Below are positions 28,148 to 37,825 of a DNA stretch of 64,000 bases, in pieces (the stretch's first letter is position 1; every line of letters begins with the position of its first letter). Origin of the DNA: Hyphomonadaceae bacterium (GTDB taxonomy: Bacteria; Pseudomonadota; Alphaproteobacteria; Caulobacterales; Maricaulaceae); assembly GCA_014324115.1 (NCBI GenBank), contig JACOMS010000001.1:1-64000 (forward strand), written 5' to 3'. The notes under the pieces are model-generated. The model was not told the DNA's origin, searched no databases, and was given only the letters and a program-made list of their open reading frames with translations. Position numbers and translations under genes: made by a program.

Positions 28148-29071
28148 CTATGCCTGTTTACCGGACTTGAGCAGAGCCTCAACACCGCCGACAGTCGCAG
28201 CGAGGCTTGATAATTCCGCCGGTACGATCAATGTCTTCTGGTTCGACGACGTGGCCAGTTTTTCAAAGGCCTGCACATACTCCCGCGCCACGAAATAGTT
28301 CACCGCATTGACGTTGCCCTCGGCAATCGCTTCCGACACCATAGTTGTGGCTGCCGCTTCGGCCTGAGCCTCGCGCTCGCGGGCTTCGGCATCCAGAAAC
28401 GCAGCCTCGCGGCGCCCCTCGGCTTGGCGGATGGCCGCCTCCTTTTCGCCTTCCGCATGCAGTATCTCGCTTTGCTTTTGCCCCTCCGCCATCAGGATTT
28501 CAGCCCGTTTTTCACGCTCGGCCTTCATTTGTTTATTCATGGCCTGGGTAATATCATGGGGCGGGGACAGATCCTTGATCTCAATCCGGGTAACCTTCGT
28601 TCCCCACGGATCGGTTGCCGCATCAATAACCTTCAACAGCCTTGCATTGATATCGTCACGACGGGACAGAACCTCGTCCAGATCCATGGATCCAACCACA
28701 GTGCGCACATTGGTCAGACTCAGATTCAGAATTGCATTTTCGAGATTGTTGACCTCATAGGCGGCCCTGCGGGCATCCACGACCTGAATGAACACCACGG
28801 CATCCGCGGTAACCATGGCGTTATCCTTGGTAATGACATCCTGTGACGGAACATCAACCACCCTCTCACGCATATTCATTTTATAGCCGACCGCCTGCGT
28901 GACCGGATTGATGAAGTTCAGACCCGGTTTCAGGGTTTTGATGTAGCGCCCGAATTGCTCAACCGTATATTCCATGCCCTGCGGCACGGTCTTGAATGAG
29001 CGCAGGAGCATGACAAGCCCCAGAATCGCTAAAACGACAAACAGAAACATCTCCAGGTTAATCCCTTCCAT
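28148..29071 (-). CDS. qmcA: SPFH/Band 7 (stomatin-like, QmcA) membrane protein
   Basis: 307 residues. One N-terminal membrane helix (FLFVVLAILGLVMLLR) is followed by the SPFH domain (TVPQGMEYTVEQFGRYIKTL, RERVVDVPSQDVITKDN) and a long Ala/Glu-rich coiled coil (EGEKEAAIRQAEGRREAAFL). Such proteins form ring assemblies in membrane microdomains. First of a two-gene unit with nfeD. Confidence 0.85.
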   Translation of the reverse strand: MEGINLEMFLFVVLAILGLVMLLRSFKTVPQGMEYTVEQFGRYIKTLKPGLNFINPVTQAVGYKMNMRERVVDVPSQDVITKDNAMVTADAVVFIQVVDARRAAYEVNNLENAILNLSLTNVRTVVGSMDLDEVLSRRDDINARLLKVIDAATDPWGTKVTRIEIKDLSPPHDITQAMNKQMKAEREKRAEILMAEGQKQSEILHAEGEKEAAIRQAEGRREAAFLDAEAREREAQAEAAATTMVSEAIAEGNVNAVNYFVAREYVQAFEKLATSSNQKTLIVPAELSSLAATVGGVEALLKSGKQA

Positions 29072-29085
29072 AAAATTATGCTTTC

Positions 29086-29565
29086 CTAGAGGCGCTCAAG
29101 CATATAGTCTGCCGATGAGACCTTGAATTCGCCGCTTTCCTCAATGTTGAGCTGTTCGACCACGCCGTCATTGACGACCATGGAATAACGCTGTGATCTC
29201 TGACCCATGCCGAAACCCGTAGCATCCATTACCAAACCGACGGCCTTGGCGAAATCGCCATTTCCGTCGGCCAGCATCCGGATACCGCCGACACCGGAGT
29301 GCTCCGCCCATGCCCCCATAACGAACACGTCGTTGACGGACGTGCAGGCGACGGCATCTATCCCTTTGGAGGATAACTCGGCCGCTTTTGCCTTGAAGCC
29401 GGGCAGATGTTTGGCCGAGCAGGTCGGGGTGAAAGCCCCGGGCACCGCAAACAATGCGACACGCCTGCCGTTGAAAACATCGCCGGTAGTGACGGGCTCG
29501 GGTCCATCTGCGCCGGTCGTCATGAAGTTCGCCTCCGGCAGTTTGTCGCCGACTTTAATACTCAT
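29086..29565 (-). CDS. Peroxiredoxin (Prx5-type)
   Basis: 159 residues from ATG 29565 (MSIKVGDKLPEANF), with AGGGAGA upstream; the track ORF begins 86 codons too early. The peroxidatic cysteine is in FAVPGAFTPTCSAKHLPGF and the conserved RSQRYSMVVNDG loop is present. It reduces peroxides using thiol donors in the cytoplasm. The gene ends 14 bp before the SPFH gene start, so the three minus-strand genes may form one unit. Confidence 0.88.
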   Translation of the reverse strand: MSIKVGDKLPEANFMTTGADGPEPVTTGDVFNGRRVALFAVPGAFTPTCSAKHLPGFKAKAAELSSKGIDAVACTSVNDVFVMGAWAEHSGVGGIRMLADGNGDFAKAVGLVMDATGFGMGQRSQRYSMVVNDGVVEQLNIEESGEFKVSSADYMLERL

Positions 29566-30009
29566 GGGAATCTCCCTAGTCCGGAGCGTACATAGGACAG
29601 TTGCCGCAACATTGCAAGCCGGATTCAGGCTAAAAATGTGACGGGGCAAGCCCTTGAAACTTTTCTGTCGCGTCAGTATTGCATCTTGACCATGGACATG
29701 TATGCAGATTACCACAGCTTGGAGGCTGTGCGGAAAGAAAACTGCTACACATACATGATGTACGCATACATGATGGGATAGCTGCGTAAATTTTAATGCG
29801 CAGGGCCGCGCTTGATATCCCACTTGGCGCGGCCGGGGCTCCCGGGGTTTTACTTCTTTTCTCCGGGGGCCCCTTCGTTTTGAATGCAGTCCAGTGTAGT
29901 ACTGTCAGTGATTTGTGATGGTAGATGGAATAGGAAGTCATGTGTCATGTTACCTTGGTCCCTGACGCGCCCCGGGCCGCTTCGGACGGACAAGGGACTA
30001 GGGTCGGGA
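29566..30009. other. Gene-free stretch upstream of the peroxiredoxin
   Basis: No supported gene. It holds a direct repeat of CATACATGATG (29750-29760 and 29765-29775) and, at 29804-29858, a series of GC-rich hairpins. The tail toward 30000 merges with the second IS relic. Confidence 0.45.
29804..29858. terminator. GC-rich hairpins, terminator-like
   Basis: GGCCGCGC (29804-29811) pairs with GCGCGGCC (29827-29834); CCGGG-GCT-CCCGG (29833-29845) follows and runs into GGTTTTACTTCTTTT. On the plus strand this looks like an intrinsic terminator, but no plus-strand gene precedes it. The word AGGGCCGCGC also opens the terminator at 55290. Confidence 0.35.
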
Positions 30010-30441
30010 CTCATTAAATCCGGTATGTGACGATGGCCATGGGCGGCATGATAGCCCGAAGCCGTGATCTGACCCTCAAACGCTGCAAACAGATCATCCA
30101 TCACCCCTGCCTTTTTCAGATGCTCGCGAAAGGTCCAGATCGTGTTCCGATCCGCAAGCCCTGCCTTCCAAGCCCGGAAAGCGCCCATAGCTCAACCGAT
30201 CCGTAATCAGAAACTCCGCACGTTCATCGGCAAAGATCATTCAGGGCCTGCAGGATCAGTACTTGAACATCAGAACCGGATCAAACGGGGGACGACCGCC
30301 CTTGCGCCGATCCGGAACCGGGCGAAAGACTTCAAAATCAATGATGTCATTCATCACCTCAAGGGTGTCCCCCAAATCGCCAACCCGCTCAAGTCGTTCG
30401 CCCAGGTCGAATAGGTCGTGTTGTGCCATACAAAACAGCAA
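30010..30441 (-). pseudogene. Truncated IS5-type transposase relic
   Basis: On the minus strand the frame from 30441 gives DIIDFEVFRPVPD and KGGRPPFDPVLMFKY, the classic N-terminus of an IS5-family transposase, then stops. Frameshifted continuation includes AEFLITDRLSYGRFPGLEG and, in another frame, RNTIWTFREHLKKAGVMDDL. Homology fades near 30010, so only about the first 130 codons survive. It is a different IS5 subtype from the 25-kb copy. Confidence 0.75.
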
Positions 30442-30569
30442 TCACACTTCACACCAAAAACCCAAGGGTCTTGGAAGTGTCCGGTTGTATATGGGTGCCG
30501 TGGAAGAGTAGCGCCTTCGGGAGGGGTATGCGGGTCGGGCGGAAAGGAGACCCGCCCGGACAAAACAGA

Positions 30570-30809
30570 CTAATTTCCTCCCAGCGCCTCAACCTGCGCT
30601 TTCAGGGATGCATTTTCGACCTGTAATTGATCAACGCGGAGCTTCAGCGCTTCAAACTCGTCCCGGCCAACCAGATCCATCCCAGATATCAGCTTTTCGG
30701 CTTGGGACCGACCAACGGCAAGTACCTCATCGCCGACGCCTTTCACCGCACCGGCTGCGTTGGTCAATAGATTGGTCAGGTCATCAAAGGGTTTTGAACG
30801 GCTTTGCAT
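30570..30809 (-). CDS. ubiK: BMFP/UbiK accessory factor
   Basis: About 79 residues from ATG 30809. DDLTNLLTNAAGAVKGVGDE followed by MDLVGRDEFEALKLRV and a C-terminal coiled coil (QVENASLKAQVEAL) is the membrane fusogenic BMFP pattern. UbiK assists ubiquinone synthesis by binding the Ubi complex and lipids. Divergent from lgt, as is common in alphaproteobacteria. Confidence 0.82.
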   Translation of the reverse strand: MQSRSKPFDDLTNLLTNAAGAVKGVGDEVLAVGRSQAEKLISGMDLVGRDEFEALKLRVDQLQVENASLKAQVEALGGN

Positions 30810-30913
30810 ACGAGCTCCCATAGCGTGGTGCCTTGATTTCACTTGCATATATGTAGGACGCCACTAGGAGAAATCCAGAGTTACATCCGAGTTTCAGAGG
30901 AGTCGTTCCCGTC

Positions 30914-31816
30914 ATGCTGATAGACCTGACCCTGAACGCAATCACTTTCCCGGACTGGATCAGCGAGACGGCTGTGACGATACCTCTGCCGGGTGGTCGG
31001 TCTCTACCCATTCGCTGGTACGGTCTTGCCTATATTTTCGGGGTTATTCTGGCTTTCCTCCATGCTTTGCGAATAACGCACATCAGGGAGCTCTGGGTGC
31101 CGGACGGCGTGACGCGCGGGGTGGACACCGTTCCCGGCAGGCAGATGCTTGAGGACTTCGCGTTTTACTGTTTGCTCGGCATCCTGATTGGCGGGCGTGC
31201 GGGTTCCCTGATTCTTTACGATTCGCCGGATACTTTCTGGGATATTTTCAAGGTTTGGGAAGGTGGCATGGCCTTCCACGGTGGATTTCTGGGTGTGTGC
31301 GTCGCCATTTGGTTTACGTCACGGAAGTACAAGATCTCAATCTGGCGCTGGGCCGACATGGTTGCTATCGGTGCCCCATTGGGTCTGTTTCTCGGGCGCA
31401 TCGCCAATTTCGTGAATCAGGAGCTCTGGGGCCGCCCGACAGAAGTGCCTTGGGCGGTTGTTTTTCCCAAAAAGGACTGGACGCCGCGCCATCCGAGCCA
31501 GATTTACGAAGCTGTGCTGGAAGGTCTGGTGATATTTCTGATTCTCTGGTATATGACGCGGAAGACGAAGGCACTGACCAGACCGGGTATCTGCGCGGGA
31601 CTGTTTGTTTTTCTCTATGGGGTTTTCCGCACTTTTGTGGAGTTTTTCCGCGAGCCGGACAATATCCCGCAAATCCACGAATACTTCACCCGCGGCATGC
31701 TCTATTCCCTGCCGATGATCGTGGCCGGATCCCTTATCACCTTGTGGGCCTGTCGCCGCCAGCCTGTCGCCCCCCACTTTGCGAAGGGGGAGACCAAAGG
31801 GGCTGATGTCACTTAG
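30914..31816 (+). CDS. lgt: Prolipoprotein diacylglyceryl transferase
   Basis: 300 residues with about seven membrane helices. The signature GRIANFVNQELWGRPTEVPW and the earlier IRWYGLAYIFGVILAF and GGMAFHGGFLGV are diagnostic. Lgt attaches diacylglycerol to the lipobox cysteine; the large lipoproteins at 49.6 and 55.8 kb would be its substrates. Its 3' end overlaps midA by 11 bp. Confidence 0.93.
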   Translation: MLIDLTLNAITFPDWISETAVTIPLPGGRSLPIRWYGLAYIFGVILAFLHALRITHIRELWVPDGVTRGVDTVPGRQMLEDFAFYCLLGILIGGRAGSLILYDSPDTFWDIFKVWEGGMAFHGGFLGVCVAIWFTSRKYKISIWRWADMVAIGAPLGLFLGRIANFVNQELWGRPTEVPWAVVFPKKDWTPRHPSQIYEAVLEGLVIFLILWYMTRKTKALTRPGICAGLFVFLYGVFRTFVEFFREPDNIPQIHEYFTRGMLYSLPMIVAGSLITLWACRRQPVAPHFAKGETKGADVT

Positions 31817-32891
31817 GTCCCGCATTATTGAACGCATTCGCTCCCGAGGCCCAATGACGGTGGCGGAATATATGACGGTCTGTCTGCTTGATCCTGTGGA
31901 TGGATATTACCCGACAAAAAATCCGCTGGGCGCAGACGGGGATTTTGTTACCGCCCCGGAAATCAGTCAGATGTTTGGGGAAATGCTGGGCCTGTGGGTT
32001 GTGCAGGGCTGGGAAGACATGGGCCAGCCGACCCGGCTCAATCTTGTCGAATACGGTCCCGGTCGCGGTGTGATGATGGATGATATTCTTCGGGCCGTGC
32101 GTGTAAAACCGGACTGTTCAGATGCGCTGAACGTCTATCTGATAGAAGTCGGCGCGGCTTTGGAAGCGGCACAGGTCAGGGCACTGTCAAACGCACCTGC
32201 ACCCGTGAACTGGATAAAAACTCTCAATGATGTGCCTGATGAGCCGATACTGATTATCGGGAATGAGTATCTTGACTGCCTGCCTGTCCGGCAATTTATC
32301 CTGCGGGGTGAAAACTGGCATGAGCGCGTCGTTGTTGAAAAGAATGACGACTTGCAATTCGCGATCTCGCCGGAGCCTGTCAGTCAGGTCGTTCGGAGTG
32401 GTTTTTCGACAATGGGTCAGCAGGCCAGAGACGGCGACCTGCTCGAAGTCGGCGTTGCAGTACAGCAAGTCATTGATGATATATCTGCGCGCCTCAAATA
32501 CGGAACAGGCCGTGCGCTGTTTATGGATTACGGGCCGAAACAAACCGAATTTGTGGATACGTTGCAGGCGCTGAAAAAGCATAAAAAAGTCGATGTGTTT
32601 TCCGACCCGGGAAATATGGATTTGACAGTGCGGGTCAATTTCGGGGCTTTGACAGAATTTGCCAAATCGCGGGGTCTTCACATTCACGGTCCTGTAACAC
32701 AGGCTGAGTTTCTCTCACGTCTCGGCATTGAAACGCGCGCTGTCATGCTGGCGAGAGCCAGACCGGATGCCGAACCTGAACTCGCGCGGCAGCTGGCCCG
32801 GCTTATGATGCCGGATCAAATGGGAGAAATTTTCAAGTTTGTGAGTTTGCAATCGGCGAGATTACAGGTACCGCTTGGTTTTGAAGATTGA
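31806..32891 (+). CDS. SAM-dependent methyltransferase, MidA/NDUFAF7 family
   Basis: About 361 residues. GPMTVAEYMTVCLLDPVDGY and GDFVTAPEISQMFGEMLGLW, then VEYGPGRGVMMDDILR (SAM loop) and NEYLDCLPVRQF, identify the DUF185/MidA family; mitochondrial NDUFAF7 methylates a complex I arginine. Bacterial role not proven. ATG 31806 lies within lgt; the track start is earlier. Confidence 0.82.
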   Translation: MSLRSRIIERIRSRGPMTVAEYMTVCLLDPVDGYYPTKNPLGADGDFVTAPEISQMFGEMLGLWVVQGWEDMGQPTRLNLVEYGPGRGVMMDDILRAVRVKPDCSDALNVYLIEVGAALEAAQVRALSNAPAPVNWIKTLNDVPDEPILIIGNEYLDCLPVRQFILRGENWHERVVVEKNDDLQFAISPEPVSQVVRSGFSTMGQQARDGDLLEVGVAVQQVIDDISARLKYGTGRALFMDYGPKQTEFVDTLQALKKHKKVDVFSDPGNMDLTVRVNFGALTEFAKSRGLHIHGPVTQAEFLSRLGIETRAVMLARARPDAEPELARQLARLMMPDQMGEIFKFVSLQSARLQVPLGFED

Positions 32892-32895
32892 GAGC

Positions 32896-33672
32896 ATGAG
32901 AGTTCTTTCCCACCCGTACCTTGATCATCCCGGAGTTGAACACGGCTTTTTCACGCGCAAAGGCGGGGTCTCGGAAGACGTTTATGCCAGCCTGAATGTC
33001 GGAGCAGGGTCGAAAGACAGGCCCGAAAATATCGCAGAAAATCGTCGGCGGGTGGCCGCACATATGGGGACAGAGCCTACACATCTTCTGAGCCTGTATC
33101 AGGCCCATTCGACTGAAGTCATCATTGTTGACAGGCCGTTTGCCGGGCGCCCGAAAGCAGACGGGCTTGTCACCAGAACACCCGGATTGGCCCTGTCAAC
33201 CTTGGCGGCGGATTGCGGCCCGGTTCTGTTCTGTGAGCCGCGGGCCGGGGTTATCGGGGCCTGCCACGCGGGGTGGCGCGGATCCTTTTCCGGTATCATC
33301 GACAGCACGATTGATGCCATGGAGTCTATTGGCGCGAGACGCGAAGATACCTACGGGGTTCTCGGTCCTTCCATCAGCCAGGCTAATTACGAAGTCGGCC
33401 ATGATTACCGCAACAGCCTTATGGCTCTTGATGAGTCCTGTGACAGGTTTTTCCGTCCGGGGCCGGAAAAAGAGGATGGTTCACGCAAACCGCATTTCGA
33501 CCTGAAAGGCTTTATCCTGTATCGGTTGCGCACTGCAGGTCTCGGACATGTAAACATGCTTCCCAACTGCACCTATGGTGAGCCGGACCTGTTTTTTTCC
33601 TATCGTTACAATATCCACCAGGGTGTGAACGATTATGGTCGAAATATTTCAGCCATAATGCTTACGAAATGA
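32896..33672 (+). CDS. pgeF: Peptidoglycan editing factor PgeF (laccase-domain)
   Basis: About 258 residues. HGFFTRKGGVSEDVYASLNV, QAHSTEV, LAADCGPVLFCEP, ACHAGWRGSFSGI and GPSISQANYEVG are the conserved blocks with the metal-binding His and Cys. PgeF corrects misincorporated L-Ser in cell-wall precursors. The ATG is 4 bp after midA; the track ORF starts at an upstream TTG. Confidence 0.88.
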   Translation: MRVLSHPYLDHPGVEHGFFTRKGGVSEDVYASLNVGAGSKDRPENIAENRRRVAAHMGTEPTHLLSLYQAHSTEVIIVDRPFAGRPKADGLVTRTPGLALSTLAADCGPVLFCEPRAGVIGACHAGWRGSFSGIIDSTIDAMESIGARREDTYGVLGPSISQANYEVGHDYRNSLMALDESCDRFFRPGPEKEDGSRKPHFDLKGFILYRLRTAGLGHVNMLPNCTYGEPDLFFSYRYNIHQGVNDYGRNISAIMLTK

Positions 33673-33742
33673 TTTACATTGTTCGACGTGCCGAGTAAGA
33701 GCAATGCAGAATGTGACAGATTCCTGAGGGTGGGACAATCTC

Positions 33743-34684
33743 ATGAAAGTTATCAGCGGTACGGCCAACGTGCCTCTCACGACTGCAATCGCCAATGTGC
33801 TTGATTTGCCTCAAACCCATGTGGATATCAAGCGCTTTCGAGATCAGGAAATTTTTGTCCGGATCAATGAAAATGTTCGCGGCGAGGACATTTTTTTAGT
33901 GCAACCCACTTCGGCCCCGGCCAATGATCATTTAATGGAACTTCTCATCATGATTGACGCGCTTGTGCGTGCTTCCGCCAAGCGCATCACGGCAGTCGTA
34001 CCTTATTTCGGTTATGCAAGACAGGATAGAAAAACCGGAGGTCGCACGCCGATTTCAGCCAAACTTGTGGCCAATCTGATTTCGGAGGCCGGAGCCCATC
34101 GCGTTCTGACCATGGATTTGCATGCCGGACAAATACAGGGCTTTTTTGATATCCCGACAGATAACCTGTTTTCCCAGCCTGTCTTTGAAGCCGACATCCA
34201 TGAGAAAATACCGCCCAAGCGCCATGATAACCTTCTCTTCGTATCACCGGATACAGGCGGTGTTGTGCGCACCCGCAGCCTCGCCAAACAGTTTAACAGC
34301 GATATCGCTATTGTCGACAAACGCCGTCCGGTTGTTGGCGAATCCGAGGTGATGAATATCATCGGCGACGTGAAAGGTCGGGACTGCATCCTGTTTGATG
34401 ACATCATTGATTCCGGTAGCACGCTCTGTAGCGCCAGCGAAGCCTTGCTCAATCATGGGGCTACCTCCGTCTCAGCCTATATTACACACGGGGTTCTGTC
34501 CAACCCTGCGGTGGAGCGCATTACAAAATCCATGCTGGACGAAGTGGTCATCACGGACACCATTGCCCAGCCGGACAAAGTCAAATCCTGCGAAAAAATC
34601 CGTGAAGCCAGCGTCGCGACACTGCTTGGCAAGGCCATCAAACGCATTGCCAATGATGAAAGCGTGTCCAAATTGTTTGAATGA
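33743..34684 (+). CDS. prs: Ribose-phosphate pyrophosphokinase
   Basis: 313 residues. [59 protein letters not shown] and the PRPP loop [14 protein letters not shown] are all intact. It makes PRPP for purine, pyrimidine, histidine and NAD synthesis. GAGGGTGGGA precedes the ATG. Confidence 0.94.
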   Translation: MKVISGTANVPLTTAIANVLDLPQTHVDIKRFRDQEIFVRINENVRGEDIFLVQPTSAPANDHLMELLIMIDALVRASAKRITAVVPYFGYARQDRKTGGRTPISAKLVANLISEAGAHRVLTMDLHAGQIQGFFDIPTDNLFSQPVFEADIHEKIPPKRHDNLLFVSPDTGGVVRTRSLAKQFNSDIAIVDKRRPVVGESEVMNIIGDVKGRDCILFDDIIDSGSTLCSASEALLNHGATSVSAYITHGVLSNPAVERITKSMLDEVVITDTIAQPDKVKSCEKIREASVATLLGKAIKRIANDESVSKLFE

Positions 34685-34743
34685 TATGTCACATCGGGAG
34701 CGATGATCGAAATACCATCCCGCACACCCAACGGGATAGACAC

Positions 34744-34775
34744 CCGGACACTTCCAAGCCCCTGGAGGTGTCCGG
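34744..34775. terminator. 13-bp hairpin after prs
   Basis: CCGGACACTTCCA (34744-34756) pairs with TGGAGGTGTCCGG (34763-34775) with one G-T wobble and a 6-base loop. It is a stable stem but lacks a T-run. The right arm with following bases recurs at 30473-30490 (TGGAAGTGTCCGGTTGTA), so it may be a dispersed repeat rather than a plain terminator. Confidence 0.5.
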
Positions 34776-34932
34776 CTGCGTAAATTTCCACAGAGGGGAC
34801 TTGCGTTTTCTGATGCAGTCCTCTAACAGCGCCGCTGGAATTTACGGGACTTTCTTCATGGTCGCCTTGCGGGCGATTGTTTTACTGGAGACTTGTCGGG
34901 TTTAACCCGGTCCCAGGCTGAGGAACGGGACA

Positions 34933-35574
34933 ATGACCTATATCTGCCTTGAAGTGGCTGTCAGAGAAAATACAGGTACAGGCTTGGCGCGTGCCGCTCG
35001 TCGCGATGGCGAGGTTCCCGGCATCCTTTATGGCGGGGGTCAGAACCCGGTGGCCATTGCCCTGCGTCGGAATGAGGTGCTGCGCGCGATCAACTCGGGC
35101 CGGTTTCTTGCGAATATGATTGAGATTTCACACGAGGGGAAAAAGCAGAAGGTCATCACCAAGGAAGTACAGTTCCACCCCGTCAATGACATGCCGGTTC
35201 ATATTGATTTGTACCGTGTGAAAGAAACCACAGTCATTGAAGTGGAGATTTCTGTGAACTTCGTCGGTGATGATTCGGCTCCGGGTATCAAGCGCGGCGG
35301 TATCCTCAATGTCGTGCGCTATGCTGTGGAAGTTAAATGTCCGGCAGGCTCCATTCCGGATACCATTGAAGCCGATGTGTCTCATATGGACATCGGGGAC
35401 AGTCTTCACATTTCCGACGTCACATTGCCCGAGGGTGTAACTCCCGCCATAAGTGACCGTGACTTCACCATCGCGACAATCGTCAGCTCCCGTGTATCCA
35501 GGGGAGCCGGTACGGTTGAGGATGGAGAGGAAAGTACAGCTGTTGATGGAAAGGGCGAAGGTGCAGAAGCATAA
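34933..35574 (+). CDS. rplY: 50S ribosomal protein L25/CTC (TL5 family)
   Basis: 213 residues, the two-domain form. RENTGTGLARAARRDGEVPGI begins the 5S-rRNA-binding L25 domain, and NFVGDDSAPGIKRGGILNVV opens the C-terminal beta domain. Ends in an acidic tail. It binds 5S rRNA. Starts 249 bp after prs, with a hairpin between, and leads into pth. Confidence 0.92.
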   Translation: MTYICLEVAVRENTGTGLARAARRDGEVPGILYGGGQNPVAIALRRNEVLRAINSGRFLANMIEISHEGKKQKVITKEVQFHPVNDMPVHIDLYRVKETTVIEVEISVNFVGDDSAPGIKRGGILNVVRYAVEVKCPAGSIPDTIEADVSHMDIGDSLHISDVTLPEGVTPAISDRDFTIATIVSSRVSRGAGTVEDGEESTAVDGKGEGAEA

Positions 35575-35621
35575 TTCCGGCGCGTTTGCATCGGCTTTTA
35601 GCCCCGCGAAAAATTGAACCC

Positions 35622-36230
35622 ATGCTGCTGTGGGTTGGGTTGGGAAACCCCGGCGCCAAGTATGCTGGAAACCGTCATAATGTCGGCTTTATGGCGATTG
35701 ATGCTGTCGCGGGTTATTATCATTTTGACTCTGAAAAATCCAGATTTAACAGCCTTGTCCGCGACGGCGTGATCGACTTTAATGGTCAGGCGCAAAGGGT
35801 GCTGGCGCTGAAGCCGCAGACTTTCATGAACGATTCCGGTCCGGCTGTGCAAAAGTTCATGCAATTCTACAAGATTCCGCCAGGCCGGCTGACCGTATTT
35901 TATGACGAAATTGACCTCATACCCGGGAAGGTGCGCCATAAATCCGGTGGCGGCATTGCCGGCCACAACGGTTTGCGGTCAATCCGCCAACATGTGGGTG
36001 AAGGCTTTCACCGTATCCGTATCGGCATCGGTCACCCCGGACACAAAGAAAAGGTTCCAGGTCATGTTCTTTCCGATTTTGCAAAATCAGAACAGGTCTG
36101 GGTTAATGATGTATTGAATGCCTTGGCACGATCTGCGGACTTGTTGGCGGCAGGCGAGGCCGATAAATATCAGACCAGGGTTAATTTGATGGCTCCACCA
36201 CCGGGGAAAACGCGGCGGAATGACAGGTGA
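35622..36230 (+). CDS. pth: Peptidyl-tRNA hydrolase
   Basis: About 202 residues from ATG 35622 (MLLWVGLGNPGAKYAGNRHN). The catalytic histidine is in NRHNVGFMAID; KPQTFMNDSG, DEIDLIPGKVRHKSGGGIAG and HNGLRSIRQH complete the signature. It frees tRNA from drop-off peptidyl-tRNA. In relatives ychF usually follows; here the suc operon does. Confidence 0.93.
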   Translation: MLLWVGLGNPGAKYAGNRHNVGFMAIDAVAGYYHFDSEKSRFNSLVRDGVIDFNGQAQRVLALKPQTFMNDSGPAVQKFMQFYKIPPGRLTVFYDEIDLIPGKVRHKSGGGIAGHNGLRSIRQHVGEGFHRIRIGIGHPGHKEKVPGHVLSDFAKSEQVWVNDVLNALARSADLLAAGEADKYQTRVNLMAPPPGKTRRNDR

Positions 36231-36577
36231 GCCCCCGGAGAATTTCGCTTTTGATCGACCACCCCCAGGCGTGTGTCTTGGGTTTCAGTGCGTAAATCTC
36301 CGCCGTTTCAGTGCGGATCAAGCAGTGTGAATGCGGATCAAGCAGTGTGAAACTGGATTCGCCGCTGATCAATGATATGATACAGGGGTGAGCGCATTTC
36401 ACGAAGAAGCAGGGGCTGGCTTGACAGGACAAGATGTTTTTATGAAACGCAGCACTCATGCCTGACGAAAGTGCAGTTTCGTCATGTGGTTTCATGTTGG
36501 TGGTTGCGACTCTGCTACGGGGCTTCTATACAGGGCGTTCAAACCCGATTTATCAGTCAGAACGGACGGGAATTTCC
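36231..36577 (+). promoter_or_regulatory. Upstream region of the suc operon with 20-bp tandem repeat
   Basis: No gene supported. TGCGGATCAAGCAGTGTGAA occurs twice in exact tandem (36312-36331, 36332-36351). TTTCAGTGCG occurs at 36283 and 36306. Just downstream, TGGATT (36354) and TATGAT (36376-36381) could be a weak promoter with 16-base spacing. The placement suggests regulator sites for the operon. Confidence 0.45.
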
Positions 36578-37822
36578 ATGAACATACATGAATACCAAGG
36601 CAAAGCTGTCCTCAAAGACATTGGTGCACCGGTCTCCAGAGGTATCGCCATTTTCGATGCATCTGAAGCAAGGGGGGCCGCAGAAGAGCTGGGCGGTCCA
36701 CTCTGGGTGGTAAAATCACAAATTCATGCGGGTGGACGCGGCAAGGGGAAATTCAGGGAAGAGAAAGCCGGTGATAAAGGCGGTGTGCGCCTTACGCGGT
36801 CCGTGGAAGAAGTGGTCGAAAATGCCAAACAGATGCTCGGTAGTACTCTGGTTACGGCACAGACAGGTGATGAGGGCAAAGTTGTCAACCGGCTCTACAT
36901 TGAGGATGGCTCCGATATTGACAGGGAATTTTATATTTCGCTCCTGGTTGACCGGGCGACGTCCCGCGTCTCATTCATTGCTTCAACCGAGGGCGGGATG
37001 GATATTGAACGGGTTGCTCACGATACGCCCGAAAAAATCGTCACATTTGATATTGATCCGGCGACGGGTTTCATGCCCCACCACGGGCGTACACTGGCCA
37101 AGGCGCTTGATCTGTCCGGCGATCTGGCCAAACAGGCGCACAAGCTGGGCAAAATACTTTATGACGGCTTCCTCGCCAAGGATATGAGCCTGCTTGAGAT
37201 TAATCCGCTTATTGTGACCGAAGACCAGTGTCTGCACTGTCTCGACGCGAAAGTCTCTTTCGACAATAACGCTTTGTTTCGTCATCCCGACATTGAGGAG
37301 ATGCGAGACGGGACCGAGGAAGACGAAAAAGAAGTGGAAGCCGGCAGGTATGACCTGTCCTATGTGGCGCTGGATGGCAATATCGGGTGCATGGTCAACG
37401 GTGCCGGATTAGCCATGAGTACGATGGACATCATCAAACTCTACGGCAGGGAGCCTGCCAACTTCCTGGATGTCGGTGGCGGTGCGACGACCGGGAAGGT
37501 CGCCGCGGCCTTCAAAATCATTACGTCAGATCCCGGCGTCGAAGGTATCCTGGTCAATATTTTCGGTGGTATCATGAAATGCGACGTTATCGCAAACGGT
37601 GTGGTTCAGGCGGTAAAAGATGTTGGCCTTGAGGTTCCCCTCGTCGTCCGCCTCGAGGGCACCAATGTCGGGAGAGGCAAAGAGATCATCAACAATTCCG
37701 GCCTCAACGTTATCGCAGCCGATGATCTGGACGACGCGGCGCAAAAGATTGTTGCGGCTTTGGATGATACCAAAACCTGCACAGGAACCGGTCTCGACAA
37801 AATCCTCAATCAACAGAGTTAA
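36578..37822 (+). CDS. sucC: Succinyl-CoA synthetase beta subunit
   Basis: About 414 residues from ATG 36578 ([16 protein letters not shown]); the track adds 40 codons upstream. ATP-grasp part includes [16 protein letters not shown], and the C-terminal CoA-ligase part [17 protein letters not shown]. It makes succinate with nucleotide triphosphate from succinyl-CoA. mdh, its usual upstream neighbour in alphaproteobacteria, is absent. sucD starts 3 bp after. Confidence 0.94.
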   Translation: MNIHEYQGKAVLKDIGAPVSRGIAIFDASEARGAAEELGGPLWVVKSQIHAGGRGKGKFREEKAGDKGGVRLTRSVEEVVENAKQMLGSTLVTAQTGDEGKVVNRLYIEDGSDIDREFYISLLVDRATSRVSFIASTEGGMDIERVAHDTPEKIVTFDIDPATGFMPHHGRTLAKALDLSGDLAKQAHKLGKILYDGFLAKDMSLLEINPLIVTEDQCLHCLDAKVSFDNNALFRHPDIEEMRDGTEEDEKEVEAGRYDLSYVALDGNIGCMVNGAGLAMSTMDIIKLYGREPANFLDVGGGATTGKVAAAFKIITSDPGVEGILVNIFGGIMKCDVIANGVVQAVKDVGLEVPLVVRLEGTNVGRGKEIINNSGLNVIAADDLDDAAQKIVAALDDTKTCTGTGLDKILNQQS

Positions 37823-37825
37823 ATC

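Noticed and set aside
36421-36446. TTGACA ahead of sucC as a -35 box
   Set aside because: The nearest -10-like TATGAA lies only 14 bases away and nothing suitable is at 16-18 bases.
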